Assembly: GCF_022568835.1 (NCBI RefSeq)
Contig: NZ_JAKZHV010000002.1
Location: 496,001 to 560,000 of the forward strand
DNA length: 64,000 nt
From: Arsenicicoccus piscis
GTDB taxonomy: Bacteria > Actinomycetota > Actinomycetes > Actinomycetales > Dermatophilaceae
Direction: 5' to 3'
This document shows, piece by piece, positions 39,584 through 48,251 of this stretch; the stretch's first letter is position 1; every line of letters begins with the position of its first letter. A program made the translations under genes and the position numbers. The notes beneath the pieces were generated by a model that was not told the DNA's origin, ran no database searches, and saw nothing but the letters and a program-made list of their open reading frames with translations.

Positions 39584-40780
39584 ATGAACGCGACAGCCGC
39601 CCCGGCGATCAGCGTCAAGGGGCTCACCAAGATCTACGGCGACCACCGGGCCGTCGACGACCTCGACCTCGAGATCCGGACCGGGGAGGTCTTCGCGATG
39701 CTCGGGCCGAACGGTGCCGGCAAGACGACCACGGTAGAGATCCTCGAGGGCTTCCGGCACCGCGACGGCGGGGAGGTCCGCGTCCTCGACACGGATCCCC
39801 AACGCGCAAATCTGCAGTGGCGCAACAGGATCGGGGTCGTGCTGCAGACGTCCAGCGGGCTCGACCTCATCACCCCGCGCGAGGCCCTGCGGCACACGGC
39901 CCGCGCCTACGCCTCCCCGCGCGACGTCGACGAGGTGGTCGACGCGGTGGGTCTCGCCGAGAAGGCGGACGACCGGGTCGCGGCCCTCTCCGGTGGCCAA
40001 CGGCGGCGGCTGGACGTCGGGCTCGGCATCTTCGGTCGCCCGGAGGTGCTCTTCCTGGACGAGCCGACGACCGGCTTCGACCCGCAGGCGCGCCGCGACT
40101 TCTGGGGGCTGATCGAGCGGCTCGCCGCCGAGGGCACGACGATCGTGCTGACGACGCACTACCTCGACGAGGCCGAGCAGCTGGCGGACCGGGTGGCCGT
40201 CATCGCCGCCGGTCGCCTCCTCGCCCTCGACACCCCCGCCGGGCTCGGCGGGCGCGACCGCACCGAGGCCATCGTCTCGTCGGACGACGGCGGCACCCGC
40301 CGCACCCTGCAGACCGCCGCACCCATGGATGGCATCGAGGCCACCGAGCGGCTGCTCGGCACGCCGGCGACGGCCCACGTGCAGGTGCTGGTCCTCACCA
40401 CCTACGACACGGACACCGACATCGTGCGGGCGGTAGAGGCGGGCGCCCGGGGCTACCTGCTCAAGGACGCCCCGCCGCAGCTCCTCGTGGCCGCGATCCG
40501 CAGCGCGGCGGCGGGCGAGACCGTCCTCGCCCCGACCGTCGCCGCCAGCCTCGCCGACCACCTGCGGACGCCGGCACCGGTGGCGCTGACCGACCGCGAG
40601 CTGCAGGTGCTGCGGCTCGTCGCCACCGGCCGCTCGAACGCCGAGATCGGCCGCGAGCTGCTCATCGGCGAGGCGACCGTCAAGACGTATCTGCTGCGGG
40701 CCTACGCCAAGCTCGGCGTCAACGACCGCACCGCTGCCGTCATGACGGCCCACCGGAGGGGCCTGATCGACCCGCGCTGA
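39584..40780 (+). CDS. chimera: drug-type ABC ATPase fused to truncated NarL/LuxR response regulator
   Basis: The 398-residue frame starts as a DrrA-like ABC ATPase: GPNGAGKTTTVEILEGF, LSGGQRRRLDVGLGIFG, VLFLDEPTTGFDPQARRDFW, LTTHYLDEAEQLADRV. Near residue 246 it switches to a response regulator that begins at MDGIEATERLL, just after where the phospho-acceptor aspartate (DxRMP) would be. It continues through LVLTTYDTD, GYLLKDAPP and a LuxR HTH (LTDRELQVLRLVATGRSNAEIGREL within about 330-395). The ATPase lacks its last 60-70 residues and no permease follows. The likely origin is a deletion in an ATPase-permease-kinase-regulator operon. Whether the product works is unknown. Confidence 0.85.
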   Translation: MNATAAPAISVKGLTKIYGDHRAVDDLDLEIRTGEVFAMLGPNGAGKTTTVEILEGFRHRDGGEVRVLDTDPQRANLQWRNRIGVVLQTSSGLDLITPREALRHTARAYASPRDVDEVVDAVGLAEKADDRVAALSGGQRRRLDVGLGIFGRPEVLFLDEPTTGFDPQARRDFWGLIERLAAEGTTIVLTTHYLDEAEQLADRVAVIAAGRLLALDTPAGLGGRDRTEAIVSSDDGGTRRTLQTAAPMDGIEATERLLGTPATAHVQVLVLTTYDTDTDIVRAVEAGARGYLLKDAPPQLLVAAIRSAAAGETVLAPTVAASLADHLRTPAPVALTDRELQVLRLVATGRSNAEIGRELLIGEATVKTYLLRAYAKLGVNDRTAAVMTAHRRGLIDPR

Positions 40781-40793
40781 GCAGCAGGCCGGG

Positions 40794-43700
40794 TCAGCGC
40801 GGGTGCTCGACCCGGTCGACCAGCTTGAGCCCCTCGACGTCGACGTCCGGCAGGATCCGGTCGAGCCAGCGCGGGATCCACCACGCCTTCTCGCCGAGCA
40901 GGTGCATCAGCGCCGGCGTGAGCGTCATCCGCACGAGGAACGCGTCGGTGAGCACGCCCAGGGCCAGGCCGAAACCGATCGGTCGGATCATCGTCAGCTC
41001 GGCGTGGATGAACCCGCTGAACACCGAGATCATGATGATCGCCGCCGCGGTGACCACCGCTGCCGCGTGGCTGAACCCGAGCCGGACCGCCCGCCGGGCG
41101 TCCTCGCCGTGGACGTGCGCCTCGCGCATCCCCGACACGAGGAACATCTGGTAGTCCATCGCGAGCCCGAACAGCACGCCGATCAGCAGGATCGGCAAGA
41201 AGCTGAGGATCGGGCCGGGGTGCGCCACGCCGAACAGGCCGCCGAGGAAGCCGTGCTGGTAGACCGCGACCACACCGCCGAACGCCACGACCAGCGAGAT
41301 GAGGAAGCCGGCCGTCGCCACCAGCGGCACGACCACCGACCGGAAGACGAGCAGCAGCAGCACGAGGGACAGCCCGACGACGATCGCGAGGTACGGCGGC
41401 AGCGCGTCCGCGAGCTTGGCCGAGATGTCGATGTTGGCCACCGTCTGACCGGTGATCTCGACCTCTGCGCCGGTGCTCTTGGCGATCGCCGGGGCGTCGG
41501 CGCGGATCTGCTCGACCGTGCGGGTGGTGGTCTCGTCGGCGGGTCCCGTCGTGGGGATCGCCTGGAGCACCGCCGTGGTCCGGTCCGGCGAGATGCCGGC
41601 CGGGACCACCCGGTCTACCCCCTCGACCGTGGCGAGCCGCTCGGCCACCTCGACCTGCTTGAGGGTGGCCTGCTGGGCGGTCAGCCCGGCGGGCAGGTCC
41701 GCGACCGCGATGATCGGGCCGTTGGCGCCCGCGCCGAACTTGTCGCCGATCGTCGTGTAGGCCTGGTAGGCCGATGAGCTCGGGCTCTCCGACCCGCCGT
41801 CGGGCAGGCCCAGCCGCAGCCCGGCCGCGGGGAAGCCGAGCAGCCCCACCAGGACGAGACCGCCCAGGATCACCGGCCACGGGCGACGGGTCACCCAGGC
41901 GCCCCAGCCGCGGTCGCCCTCGGCGCCGATGTGCCGGCCACCGGTCGTCACCGCGCCGGTGGCGGCGTGCTCGGCGAGCGCCGCGCGCTCCTTCTTGCGC
42001 AGCACCCGCAGCCCGACGAGCGAGAGCAAGGCCGGCAGCAGGGTCAGGTTGATGAGCACGGCGGCGAGCACCGTCCCGGCCGCCACCAGACCCATCGCGG
42101 CGAGGAAGCCGATGCCGGTGACGGTGAGAGCGGCGAGCGCTATGAAGACCGTGAGACCGGCGAAGGTCACCGCGTTGCCCGCCGTGCCGATCGCGAGCGC
42201 CAGCGAGTCCACGACGCCCATGCCGCGGCGCAGCTGGGTGCGATGACGGTTCACGATGAACAGCGCGTAGTCGATGCCGACCGCCAGGCCGATCATCAGC
42301 GCCAGCACCGGGGTGACCGTGTTGAGTGTGAGGACGTGGGTGAGCGCCATGGTGACGCCGAGGCCGAGACCGACACCGCCGAGGGCCATCAGCAGGGGCA
42401 GCCCGGCGGCGACCAGGGTGCCGAGGGTGATGATCAGCACGATGGCGGCGACGATCAGACCCACGATCTCGCCGGGGCCCGCGACGCTGGAGACGTCCTC
42501 GGTCAGCTCCTTGCCGTAGAGCGCGGTGATGCCCGCGTCCTTCAGCTCGCTCGTGAGGGTGGTCACCTCCTTGCGGTCCTCCGGCGCGACCGAGTTCATC
42601 GGCTTGTCGAAGGTGACGCCCACGAGGGCGGTGGTGCCGTCGGTGCTGACGAACCGCAGGCCGTCGGTCAGCGCCGCCTGCCGCTTGCCGAGGGCGAGGT
42701 CGGCGCGCGCCTTGTCGAGCTGCGCCCGCCCGTCGGTGATCTGCTGCTGGCGCTTGGTGACCTCGTCCCGGGCCGCCAGCAGCTGCTTCTCACCCTCGGT
42801 GAGCTTGAGCTGGCCGGCCTGCGCCTTGGCTCGGGCGTCGTCGAGCTTGGCCTCGTTGGTGTCGATCGTGGCCTGGGCGCTCGCCATCGCGCGCTCCCCC
42901 GCCGCGAGCTTGGCGGCGGCTGCGTCCACCCGCCGCTGGCCGTTGTCGACCTTCGCAGCCGCAGCCGCGAGCTGGGCCTTGCCGCCCTGCAGCTGCTGCG
43001 CCTTCGCGTCCAGGGTGCGCTGACCGGCGGCGAGCTCGGCCTTCTTGGCGTCCAGCTTCTGCTGACCCGCGGCGAGCTCAGCGGCCTTCGTGTCGATCGT
43101 GGCCTTGCCCGCGGCAGCCTTGCCCTTGCCCTGGTCCAGCTGGCGCTGCGCCGTCTGGATCGCCGGGGTCTGCTGGTCCACGGTGGCGCGCAGCGTCGGG
43201 ATCTCGGTGCGGAGCCGGGCGATCTCCGAGCGCAGGGCCGCGATCTTTGCCTGGACGGCGGGGTCCGGGTCCGCGGCGGTGGTGGGCTGCGTTGCCGGGG
43301 TCGCGGTGTCGGTCGCCGACGGCGTGGCCGACCCGGTCGGGGCGGGTGCCGTGGGCGTCGGGGCCGAGGTGGGGCTCGAGGTGGCTCGCGCCTGCTGGGC
43401 GGCGAGCTCGCGCTCGGCCTCCGGAAGCCGGGCCTGGTCGGCGGCCAGCTGCTGCTCGGCCCCGGCGAGCTGCGTCTTCGCGGCGTCGAGCTGGTGCTGC
43501 TGAGCGGCCAGCTGCTGGTCGCCGTCGCGGGCCTTCGCGCGGGCGTCGGCGAGCTGGGCCTTGCCCGAGTCGAGCTCCTGCTGCGCCGCGGCGAGCTGGG
43601 CCTTCCCGGAGTCGAGCGTGGCCTGACCGGCGGCCAGCTGGCGCTCGCCGCTGGCGATCTGCGCCTGCCCGGAGGCGAGCTTGGCCTTGCCGGCCGCGAG

Positions 43701-44318
43701 CTCGGAGCGCCCGGCGGCCAGCTGGCGGCGACCGGAGGCGAGCTCGGACTGCCCCTGGGCGACCCGCTGCTTGCCCGCCGCGAGCTGGCTCTCGCCCGCG
43801 CTGATCTGCCGGAAGGCGGTCGCGATCTGTCCCTTGCCCTGGGCGAGCTTGGCGGCGTTGGCGTCGAGCTGCACCGTGCCGGCGTCGAGCTGCTTCTGCC
43901 CGTCCGCCAGCTTCTGGGCGTTCGTGGCGATCTGCTGCTCGCCGTCGGCGATCTTGCGCTGGGCGTCGTCCAGCTGCTGCTGCAGCACGAACGGGTCGCG
44001 CACGCTGGCGACGGCCGGCTGCGCCTCCCACTGAGTCACGGCCTTGGCGACCGCGGCCTTCTGCGCGGCGGTGAAGGTGCCGTCGTCGCTGCGCAGCACC
44101 ACCGTGCCGTTGCCGCCCGCGGCGGCGGGCAGCTCGCGCTGCAGCTTCTGCAAGGTCACCTGGAAGGGCGCGCCCTCGACCGTCATCTCGCTGGTGAGCG
44201 GCTTGTGCAGGCCGACCGCGGCGCCGGTGACGACACCGAGCAGCACGATCCAGGCGATGACGACCGTCCAGGGCCGTCGGGCCGAGAACCGGCCGAGGTG
44301 GTAGAGCAAGGTGGCCAC
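40794..44318 (-). CDS. MMPL-family RND transporter with very long heptad-repeat domain
   Basis: The 1174-residue protein has one N-terminal transmembrane helix (about 14-36), then a giant extracytoplasmic region, then two clusters of membrane helices (about 615-800 and 860-1140) with MMPL motifs VGIDYALFIVNRHR and GLAMDYQMFLVSGMREA. Residues about 112-310 and 355-545 are near-perfect heptads of the form AxGxxxL, split by a Pro/Ser/Thr linker at 311-354. MMPL proteins move lipids or drugs using proton flow, and the coiled domain resembles the spacer in YhgE/Pip proteins. The GTG start at 44318 has GGGAG 8 nt upstream. It follows its TetR regulator. Confidence 0.9.
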   Translation of the reverse strand: MATLLYHLGRFSARRPWTVVIAWIVLLGVVTGAAVGLHKPLTSEMTVEGAPFQVTLQKLQRELPAAAGGNGTVVLRSDDGTFTAAQKAAVAKAVTQWEAQPAVASVRDPFVLQQQLDDAQRKIADGEQQIATNAQKLADGQKQLDAGTVQLDANAAKLAQGKGQIATAFRQISAGESQLAAGKQRVAQGQSELASGRRQLAAGRSELAAGKAKLASGQAQIASGERQLAAGQATLDSGKAQLAAAQQELDSGKAQLADARAKARDGDQQLAAQQHQLDAAKTQLAGAEQQLAADQARLPEAERELAAQQARATSSPTSAPTPTAPAPTGSATPSATDTATPATQPTTAADPDPAVQAKIAALRSEIARLRTEIPTLRATVDQQTPAIQTAQRQLDQGKGKAAAGKATIDTKAAELAAGQQKLDAKKAELAAGQRTLDAKAQQLQGGKAQLAAAAAKVDNGQRRVDAAAAKLAAGERAMASAQATIDTNEAKLDDARAKAQAGQLKLTEGEKQLLAARDEVTKRQQQITDGRAQLDKARADLALGKRQAALTDGLRFVSTDGTTALVGVTFDKPMNSVAPEDRKEVTTLTSELKDAGITALYGKELTEDVSSVAGPGEIVGLIVAAIVLIITLGTLVAAGLPLLMALGGVGLGLGVTMALTHVLTLNTVTPVLALMIGLAVGIDYALFIVNRHRTQLRRGMGVVDSLALAIGTAGNAVTFAGLTVFIALAALTVTGIGFLAAMGLVAAGTVLAAVLINLTLLPALLSLVGLRVLRKKERAALAEHAATGAVTTGGRHIGAEGDRGWGAWVTRRPWPVILGGLVLVGLLGFPAAGLRLGLPDGGSESPSSSAYQAYTTIGDKFGAGANGPIIAVADLPAGLTAQQATLKQVEVAERLATVEGVDRVVPAGISPDRTTAVLQAIPTTGPADETTTRTVEQIRADAPAIAKSTGAEVEITGQTVANIDISAKLADALPPYLAIVVGLSLVLLLLVFRSVVVPLVATAGFLISLVVAFGGVVAVYQHGFLGGLFGVAHPGPILSFLPILLIGVLFGLAMDYQMFLVSGMREAHVHGEDARRAVRLGFSHAAAVVTAAAIIMISVFSGFIHAELTMIRPIGFGLALGVLTDAFLVRMTLTPALMHLLGEKAWWIPRWLDRILPDVDVEGLKLVDRVEHPR

Positions 44319-44429
44319 GAGGGACTCCCATCAAGAACGGTGCGCCGGGCGGGCTCGGGGGCGACGCCGGGCGGGGTGAAGACTGAGGGGTGGAGCTGCT
44401 GGTGGTGGTGCTGGAGCTGTCGGGTGGTG

Positions 44430-45119
44430 CTACGTGGCGGTGCTGGTGGAAGCAGTCGTGGTGGAGGCCGTGCCGGTGGGCGCGGCGGGGCTCGCGAAGC
44501 CGAACCCCTGCCCGAGGTAGCCCATGGCGGCGACCAGGCGCTCGCGCAGCGAGGTGAAGGCGGCGGGGTCGAGCGATTCGACGCCGGTGCTGTCGTCCAG
44601 CACCTGGCCGACCTCGTCGGCCCAGCTGACGACCGCGGCGCGTCCGGCGCCCATCGCGGCTGCCGCGAGGACCTGGATGCGCAGCGGCTCGGTCCCGGCG
44701 GGGAGTCGCTCGGTCAGCGCCTCTCGGACGTTGGCCTCGGCCTCGGCCCAGACCTCGCGCTCGACCCGCTCGGCCGCGAAGTCGTCACCGCACAGGCGCA
44801 CGACGCCGGCGAACCGGCGCATCAGGTCTGGCTCGGCGGCGGCCGCGAGGGCGTTGACGATCGCCTCGGGGACGGGCTCGCGGACCGGGCGCAGCGACAG
44901 CTCGGCGAACACCCGCTGCAGGAAGTCGTGGGTCGGCGCGGCGAGGACGGCGTCGGTCGTCGGGAAGTAGTTGAAGAAGGTGCGGCGCGACACCCCCGCC
45001 TCGGCGGCGACGGAGTCTGCGGTGAGGCCCTCCAGGGCCTCGCGCTCGGCCACGGCGAGCGCGGCATCGACCAGCGCCAGCCGGGTCTCCTGCTTGGCAA
45101 GGTCGCGACGGGTTTGCAT
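44430..45119 (-). CDS. TetR-family transcriptional regulator
   Basis: The 229-residue regulator has an N-terminal HTH (LVDAALAVAEREALEGLTAD ... VAAEAGVSRRTFFNYFPTTDA, about 13-55), an all-helical ligand domain and a Ser/Thr/Ala tail. The start ATG at 45119 (MQTRRDLAKQE) is used; the longer frame runs into its operator. It is followed 111 nt later by the MMPL gene on the same strand, so it most likely represses itself and the exporter. Confidence 0.9.
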   Translation of the reverse strand: MQTRRDLAKQETRLALVDAALAVAEREALEGLTADSVAAEAGVSRRTFFNYFPTTDAVLAAPTHDFLQRVFAELSLRPVREPVPEAIVNALAAAAEPDLMRRFAGVVRLCGDDFAAERVEREVWAEAEANVREALTERLPAGTEPLRIQVLAAAAMGAGRAAVVSWADEVGQVLDDSTGVESLDPAAFTSLRERLVAAMGYLGQGFGFASPAAPTGTASTTTASTSTAT

Positions 45120-45138
45120 GTCTTTACGGTAGATCAGA

Positions 45139-45169
45139 TGCACCGAGTGCAGCAAATGCACTCAGTGCA
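45139..45169 (-). promoter_or_regulatory. tandem palindromic operators of tetR-mmpL
   Basis: Two palindromes TGCACCGAGTGCA (45139-45151) and TGCACTCAGTGCA (45157-45169) are separated by 5 bp, with centres 18 bp apart. Both fit TGCACNNNGTGCA. The arrangement fits cooperative binding of two TetR dimers 20 nt upstream of the regulator start. Confidence 0.75.
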
Positions 45170-45188
45170 ACGACAGCTGATCGCTCCG

Positions 45189-46433
45189 TCAGCCGACCGG
45201 GATCCGCTGCGCGGCGACCGGCAGCCGCACGGGCAGCACGCGCGCGAGGGCCAGGCCCAGCACGGTGACCGCGAGCAGAGCGAGCCACACCGACGCCCAG
45301 CCGTGCGCGAGCAGCCAGGTGAAGCTGGCCGGCGCGAGGATGCCGGCGACGTTCCAGGACAGCTGGTAGGCCGCCAGGTAGCGCCCGCGGACCTCGGGGC
45401 TGCGGCTGTCCACCGCGATCGCGGAGAGCACCGGGCCGCCGGTCAGCTCCCCGAGCGTGTAGATCACCGCGGCGACCAGCACCCCGCCCACCGCCGCTGC
45501 CGGCGGCAGGGCACCGGCGAGAGCCATCAGGGCGAAGCCGGCACCGAAGGTGAGGTTCGACAGCCCGACCATGCGGAACCGACGGCGCCCGCTCATCGCC
45601 CGGACCACCAGGCCCTGACCGAGCCCGCACATCACCGTGTTGAGGGTGAAGATCGCGCCGGTCACCCACCCGGGCAGGTGCAGCACCTGGTCCGCGTAGA
45701 CCGGCATGGCGACGTTGAGCGCCATCGAGCAGAGCGCGTAGAGCAGGTTCGACCCGACGACGACGTGGAAGTCCCGGTCACGGGCGACCAGCGCCCAGCC
45801 GCTCGGCGTCGCGGCGCGAGTCGCGGTCAGGTCAGGTGCGGGACGCACCGGCGGGCCGCCGGCCCGGACCCCGGCGAGGCACCCGAGGGCGAGCAGGTAG
45901 GACGCGATGTTGGCCACGATGACCGCGTGGAAGGCCTCGACCGTCCCGATCGTGAGAGCCACCCCCGCAGCGAGGCCGCCGACCGCGAAGCCCGCGTTGC
46001 GCAGCGCCCCGACGAAGCCGAACCACTTCTCCCGCTCCTGCGCGGTGGAGATCGCGGCCACCATCGGCGAGAACGACCCCCAGAACGCCGACTGCCCGAC
46101 GGCCGTCAGCGCGATCGCCAGGAAGACCCCGGCGAAGTCGTCGACCACCAGATACGCCACATAGCCGGCAGCCTGGATCACGTTGCTGGCGAGCAGGATT
46201 CGCTTGGCGCCCACCCGGTCTACGAGACCACCGACGAGGAGCACCACGGGCAGCGCCGCGAGCGCCGACAGCGACGTCGCCAGCCCGACCTCCGCCAGCC
46301 CCACGCTGGTGGTGCGCACGAAGTAGAGGATGGCGATCGGCAGGTAGACCCCGCTGCCCACCGCGTCGACGCCGATGGCGGTGACGAAGCGGCGGTGCCG
46401 GCTGATGTCGGGGAACCCGAGGCGCTGGAGCAT
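45189..46433 (-). CDS. MFS transporter
   Basis: The 414-residue protein has twelve hydrophobic segments and the MFS loop motif LVDRVGAKRILLASN between helices 2 and 3. A long central loop (PPVRPAPDLTATRAATPSGW) joins the two halves. Drug-export type by resemblance; substrate unknown. ATG at 46433 (MLQRLGFPD) is used; a GTG nine codons upstream is possible. It ends just upstream of the tetR operators and reads the same way. Confidence 0.88.
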   Translation of the reverse strand: MLQRLGFPDISRHRRFVTAIGVDAVGSGVYLPIAILYFVRTTSVGLAEVGLATSLSALAALPVVLLVGGLVDRVGAKRILLASNVIQAAGYVAYLVVDDFAGVFLAIALTAVGQSAFWGSFSPMVAAISTAQEREKWFGFVGALRNAGFAVGGLAAGVALTIGTVEAFHAVIVANIASYLLALGCLAGVRAGGPPVRPAPDLTATRAATPSGWALVARDRDFHVVVGSNLLYALCSMALNVAMPVYADQVLHLPGWVTGAIFTLNTVMCGLGQGLVVRAMSGRRRFRMVGLSNLTFGAGFALMALAGALPPAAAVGGVLVAAVIYTLGELTGGPVLSAIAVDSRSPEVRGRYLAAYQLSWNVAGILAPASFTWLLAHGWASVWLALLAVTVLGLALARVLPVRLPVAAQRIPVG

Positions 46434-46466
46434 CCCCACACCTTGCCTGCTCGAGCCCACGTGAGG

Positions 46467-48230
46467 TCAACCAGGTTTCGGTGCGGACGACTCGCTCCCG
46501 CTCGAGGTGTCCGGCTGGACCCGCCCGACCTGCAGGACCCGCCGGATCGCGCGGGTCGCCGCGACGACGTCGATGGGGTCGCGACTCACCGGGGGCAACG
46601 CGTCGAGGAGCTGGTCGAGCTCGCGGGCCATGGGCAGCCACTGCAGGGCATGGGCCGGGTCGTCGGTGCGAGCCGCCACGAGCACCGTGAAGGTCAGCTC
46701 TCCGAGTGCCGCCTCGAAGCCGTCCCAGTCGCGCAGCGCCTCGGGGTGCGCGGGATCGACCATCGCGAGCGCCTTGGCCGCCGCGAGCTGCTCGTAGTGC
46801 AGGTTGCGGCGCGAGGTCAACGACGCGGCCTGGTCGGGGTCTACGACCATCTGGCGCAGCACCTCGCGCAGCGCGAGCAGCGCCCGGCGGAACTGCCGAC
46901 GCACGAGCACGATGGCGGTCGACGGACCCTGCACCCACAGCACGAGCATCGCGGCCGCCGCACCGATGACCGTTTCGAGCAGCCGTGAGGTCATCAGCGG
47001 CTCGACCCGGGTGAGGTGCATCCCGGCCATCAGCAGGGGCATCGGCGTGATGACCACCGACGCGAGGGCGTAGTGCCGAGGCGCCAGGAGCTGGGTGAGC
47101 GCGCCACAGGCGATGATGATCGCCGCCACCACCACGGGGTGCGGATGGAGCAGGTGCAGCCCGAAGAAGAGCAGCACACCGACGGCCGTCCCCACCATCC
47201 GGTGCACGGCGCGCAGGGTGCTGGTGATCCGGTCGGTGGAGGTGCTGAGCACGAGAGCGGCGGTCATCTGCGCCCAGTAGGGATGGCTGAAGTGCAGCGC
47301 CGTAGAGAACGCACCGCCGACGAGCATCGCCAGCCCCATCCGGCGGGCCGCGAGGAACGCGGGCGACGCGAGCGACAGCGACCAGCGCAGCAGGTACTCC
47401 GCCTTGGGCGCACCGACGTAGTGGCCCCCCACCGCACGGTCGTCGAGGTGCGACCACGGCAGCTCGGTGGCGGCGACCAGACGGAAGAGCCGCAGGTGCA
47501 GGGCGTGCAGCTCGGCCTCGATGGCGCGTGCCTGCGGGCTGTCGCGACGACGAGGCATGGAGGCCACGAGGGACGCCTGCGCCTGGAACAACGCACCGAA
47601 CGCGGCGTCACGCAGCGTGCCCAGGTCGGGTGGCGAGTCGCCCTCGTGCTCGTCGCGCTCACCGCGCTCGAGCCGGTCGACGGCGGTGCGCAGCTCGCCG
47701 ACCTGTCGCTCGACGGCTGCGCGTCGCTGGGTCTGCTGCATCAGGACCGACGTCCCGCACCCCAGCACCATCGACAGGGCGGTGATGAGCACGAGCTGGT
47801 CGATCGGCACCCCCAGCGTCGGGATGTAGGACGCGGCGCACAGCCCCATCACGAGCAGCATCGGGCCAGGGGGGTCCGAGAGCAGGGCGTGATAGCCGAA
47901 GGCGACGACGCTCGCGAGCAGCGGGATGACCAGCACCGTTCCCCAGACCGGCAGCAGCGACGTCAACGCCCCGAGGGCGACCAGCACGGTGTAGGCGACG
48001 GCGATGCCCGAGAGCACGACGATGCGGCTGCGCTGCGAGCGGTCGAACGCACCGAGGGCCACGAAGATGCCGTTCAGCCCCGTGAGCGCCATCGGGATGC
48101 CGAAGAAGAGGCCGAGCACCCCGATGGTGACCGTGCCGACGACGAGGGCGTGCAGTGCCTTGCGGCGGGTGCCGGTGGCGGGCTTCACCTCGAGGAAACG
48201 GACGGCCTCACGGACGAGGGTGCTGGCCAT
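46467..48230 (-). CDS. FUSC-family membrane protein
   Basis: The 587-residue protein has an N-terminal cluster of about six transmembrane helices (to residue 175), a cytoplasmic helical region, and a second cluster at 295-410 with the FUSC signature segment SHPYWAQMTAALVLSTSTDR. A cytoplasmic helical tail follows. The family includes aromatic-acid exporter AaeB-like and fusaric-acid-resistance proteins. It lies upstream of the MFS gene by 33 nt and may be co-transcribed with it. Confidence 0.85.
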   Translation of the reverse strand: MASTLVREAVRFLEVKPATGTRRKALHALVVGTVTIGVLGLFFGIPMALTGLNGIFVALGAFDRSQRSRIVVLSGIAVAYTVLVALGALTSLLPVWGTVLVIPLLASVVAFGYHALLSDPPGPMLLVMGLCAASYIPTLGVPIDQLVLITALSMVLGCGTSVLMQQTQRRAAVERQVGELRTAVDRLERGERDEHEGDSPPDLGTLRDAAFGALFQAQASLVASMPRRRDSPQARAIEAELHALHLRLFRLVAATELPWSHLDDRAVGGHYVGAPKAEYLLRWSLSLASPAFLAARRMGLAMLVGGAFSTALHFSHPYWAQMTAALVLSTSTDRITSTLRAVHRMVGTAVGVLLFFGLHLLHPHPVVVAAIIIACGALTQLLAPRHYALASVVITPMPLLMAGMHLTRVEPLMTSRLLETVIGAAAAMLVLWVQGPSTAIVLVRRQFRRALLALREVLRQMVVDPDQAASLTSRRNLHYEQLAAAKALAMVDPAHPEALRDWDGFEAALGELTFTVLVAARTDDPAHALQWLPMARELDQLLDALPPVSRDPIDVVAATRAIRRVLQVGRVQPDTSSGSESSAPKPG

Positions 48231-48251
48231 GGCTTTACTCTAGGGCGGCCG

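Noticed and set aside
41931..46988. A 1685-codon plus-strand open frame opposite the MMPL, TetR, MFS and FUSC genes.
   Set aside because: It is the antisense shadow of several GC-rich genes; its product is low-complexity Arg/Gly/His/Asp sequence with no domain, while the minus-strand frames are clear families.
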